Source: CALWOS01 sp963595735 (GTDB taxonomy: Bacteria; Bacillota; Clostridia; Oscillospirales; Oscillospiraceae). From it: a stretch of 6,579 bases of DNA. The position numbers and the translations under genes were made by a program. This document shows, piece after piece, positions 6,071 to 6,579 of this stretch; the first letter of the stretch is position 1; each line of letters begins with the position of its first letter. The stretch is taken from positions 1-6,579 of the forward strand of contig CAVBJJ010000063.1 in the NCBI GenBank assembly GCA_963595735.1, written 5' to 3'. The notes beneath the pieces are model-generated. The model saw only the letters and a list, made by a program, of their open reading frames with translations. It ran no database searches and was not told the origin of the DNA.

Positions 6071-6099
6071 ATTATAACCACTATTCCGAATAAAATCAA
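6071..6099 (-). promoter_or_regulatory. Sigma-A-type promoter of HTH-ATPase gene
   Basis: Minus strand: -35 TTGATT (6099-6094), 17-nt spacer, perfect -10 TATAAT (6076-6071). The start of transcription would be near 6064, giving a leader of about 27 nt that contains the ribosome binding site. One TATTCCGAATA motif lies wholly inside the spacer, so a bound protein there would block RNA polymerase. Confidence 0.75.
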
Positions 6100-6164
6100 C
6101 TATATTATTCCGAACAATACTGGCGCTATTCGGAATAGCTATTTTCCTGCAAATATTCCGTTCT
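6082..6164. promoter_or_regulatory. Four-copy TATTCCG operator-like array
   Basis: Four related 11-mers: TATTCCGAATA (6082-6092), TATTCCGAACA (6106-6116), TATTCGGAATA (6127-6137, the exact reverse complement of the first) and TATTCCGTTCT (6154-6164). Start-to-start spacing is 24, 21 and 27 bp, about two to two and a half helical turns. Copy 1 lies between -35 and -10 of the ATPase promoter and copy 2 just upstream of -35; copy 4 lies on the integrase side. Likely binding sites for a regulator (perhaps the ATPase protein's own HTH), or arm-type sites of the recombinase. Confidence 0.6.
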
Positions 6165-6188
6165 TTCCGGTAGCTAATTCCTACTTTC

Positions 6189-6197
6189 TGTGATATT
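6189..6197 (+). promoter_or_regulatory. Possible extended -10 of integrase stub
   Basis: TGTGATATT: TGn followed by a 4/6 match to TATAAT, without a recognisable -35. Transcription would start near 6204, just before the ribosome binding site AAGGAGG (6211-6217). Weak evidence. Confidence 0.25.
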
Positions 6198-6224
6198 GTT
6201 CGTTTGCCAAAAGGAGGCGATGAT

Positions 6225-6503
6225 ATGCAGAAAGAAAACGACCTGACGGTCGGGCAATGGTGTGGCCAGTGGTTCACAGCCAACCAACACAAGTGGAACG
6301 AAAACACAGAGTGCGGGTACTACAATCTGATTTACAGCCACATCCTTCCCAACATCGGAAGCGTAGCGCTCTCTGGCCTGACGGAGCAGACGGTCACGGA
6401 TTTCTACGACGCCCTGCGAAGCCAGGGACTCGGAGGTTCGAGAAAGTGGGGTAAGCACAAAACAGCAAGGGAGACGCAAATATGTTCTCCCTTGCTGTTT
6501 TGA
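6225..6503 (+). pseudogene. Tyrosine integrase, N-terminal stub
   Basis: Only 92 residues remain of a phage/ICE-type tyrosine recombinase that is normally about 350-400 residues. LTVGQWCGQWFTANQHKW through ILPNIGSVALSGLTEQTVTDFYDALRSQGL is the SAM-like N-terminal core-binding domain that contacts att DNA. After QGL (about 6430) similarity to the family stops; a chance tail runs through a hairpin to TGA at 6501-6503. The whole catalytic domain (R-H-R-Y) is missing, so the product cannot recombine DNA, though it might still bind sites. The start at 6225 follows AAGGAGG with 7-nt spacing; a TTG at 6204 in frame lies ahead of that site and is not used. It is divergent from the HTH-ATPase gene and about 2.4 kb from the tRNA-Pro scar, which fits one degraded integrative element. 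Confidence 0.85.
6458..6502. terminator. 17-bp hairpin, probable bidirectional terminator
   Basis: Perfect inverted repeat 6458-6474 / 6486-6502 (CAAAACAGCAAGGGAGA and its complement) with an 11-nt loop; A-run on the left arm and TTTT on the right, so it can end transcripts from both sides. It overlaps the last codons of the integrase stub, showing that those codons are not original coding sequence. Confidence 0.75.
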
Positions 6504-6520
6504 CATAAAGATGCGAATTT

Positions 6521-6577
6521 TTATCCTAATACCTTTCCTTGTAGCAGACAATTCATGCCTTCCTTGATACGGATAGC
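6521..6577 (-). CDS. Possible C-terminal end of a minus-strand gene (cut by window edge)
   Basis: On the minus strand, one frame entering from the right edge reads AIRIKEGMNCLLQGKVLG and stops with TAA (6523-6521), 18 nt before the hairpin at 6458-6502, as a real gene end would. Only 18 codons are visible; I do not recognise the family, and another minus frame is also open here. Confidence 0.3.
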   Translation of the reverse strand, partial: AIRIKEGMNCLLQGKVLG

Positions 6578-6579
6578 AT

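Noticed and set aside
6082..6164. CRISPR array
   Set aside because: The repeats are 11-mers with one inverted copy, partial conservation and spacers of 10-16 bp; this looks like an operator array, and no cas gene is present.
6038..6307. Extension of the HTH-ATPase protein by 90 residues upstream
   Set aside because: The extra frame crosses the promoter, the operator-like repeats and the start of the integrase gene, and has no ribosome binding site. GGAGGTG before 6037 is decisive.

Overview
The window looks like part of a chromosome of an anaerobic gut Clostridia (Firmicutes). I base this on strong AGGAGG-type ribosome binding sites, lipoboxes, S-layer-homology (SLH) repeats, an XRE/terminator arrangement and an AAA-ATPase/PD-(D/E)XK family that is common in such genomes. 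An SLH-bearing, fairly GC-rich member of the Oscillospiraceae or a neighbouring family is my guess; the genus cannot be fixed from this sequence.

Positions 1-3408 hold a tightly packed plus-strand operon: the C-terminal part of a cytosolic aldo/keto reductase, a flavodoxin carried on a lipoprotein signal, an alpha/beta-hydrolase esterase carried on a lipoprotein signal, and a second flavodoxin fused behind three SLH repeats. Gaps are 14 and 34 nt, and the last pair overlaps. Three of the four products should be exported, and two are flavodoxins with different anchors (membrane lipid and cell wall polymer). The two flavodoxin genes share a perfect 231-bp block inside otherwise diverged sequence, which points to recent gene conversion. 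The operon reads as an envelope-located redox module with a cytosolic reductase beside it; its substrate cannot be read from the sequence.

Positions 3469-3783 encode a small XRE-type repressor whose C-terminus appears frameshifted. A 17-bp hairpin terminator follows. Directly against it, on the minus strand, lies exactly the 3' half of a tRNA-Pro(UGG) gene, from the anticodon loop to the encoded CCA. This is the usual scar of a tyrosine-recombinase element that integrated into a tRNA gene, so a mobile-element boundary probably lies at about 3868.

To the right of the scar is about 250 bp with no convincing gene. Then comes a minus-strand gene (4172-6037) for an AAA-ATPase/PD-(D/E)XK protein with an added N-terminal excisionase/MerR-like helix-turn-helix. 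Divergent from it is the N-terminal stub of a tyrosine integrase (6225-6503). The 187-bp space between them holds a near-consensus promoter for the ATPase gene and four copies of a TATTCCG-core motif, one of them inside the promoter spacer: a probable operator array. The integrase stub ends in a 17-bp hairpin that may be shared with a converging minus-strand gene, of which only the last codons are visible.

The best candidates for something undescribed are the paired lipoprotein/SLH flavodoxins with their converted repeat, and the HTH-ATPase-nuclease with its operator array beside a degraded integrase.
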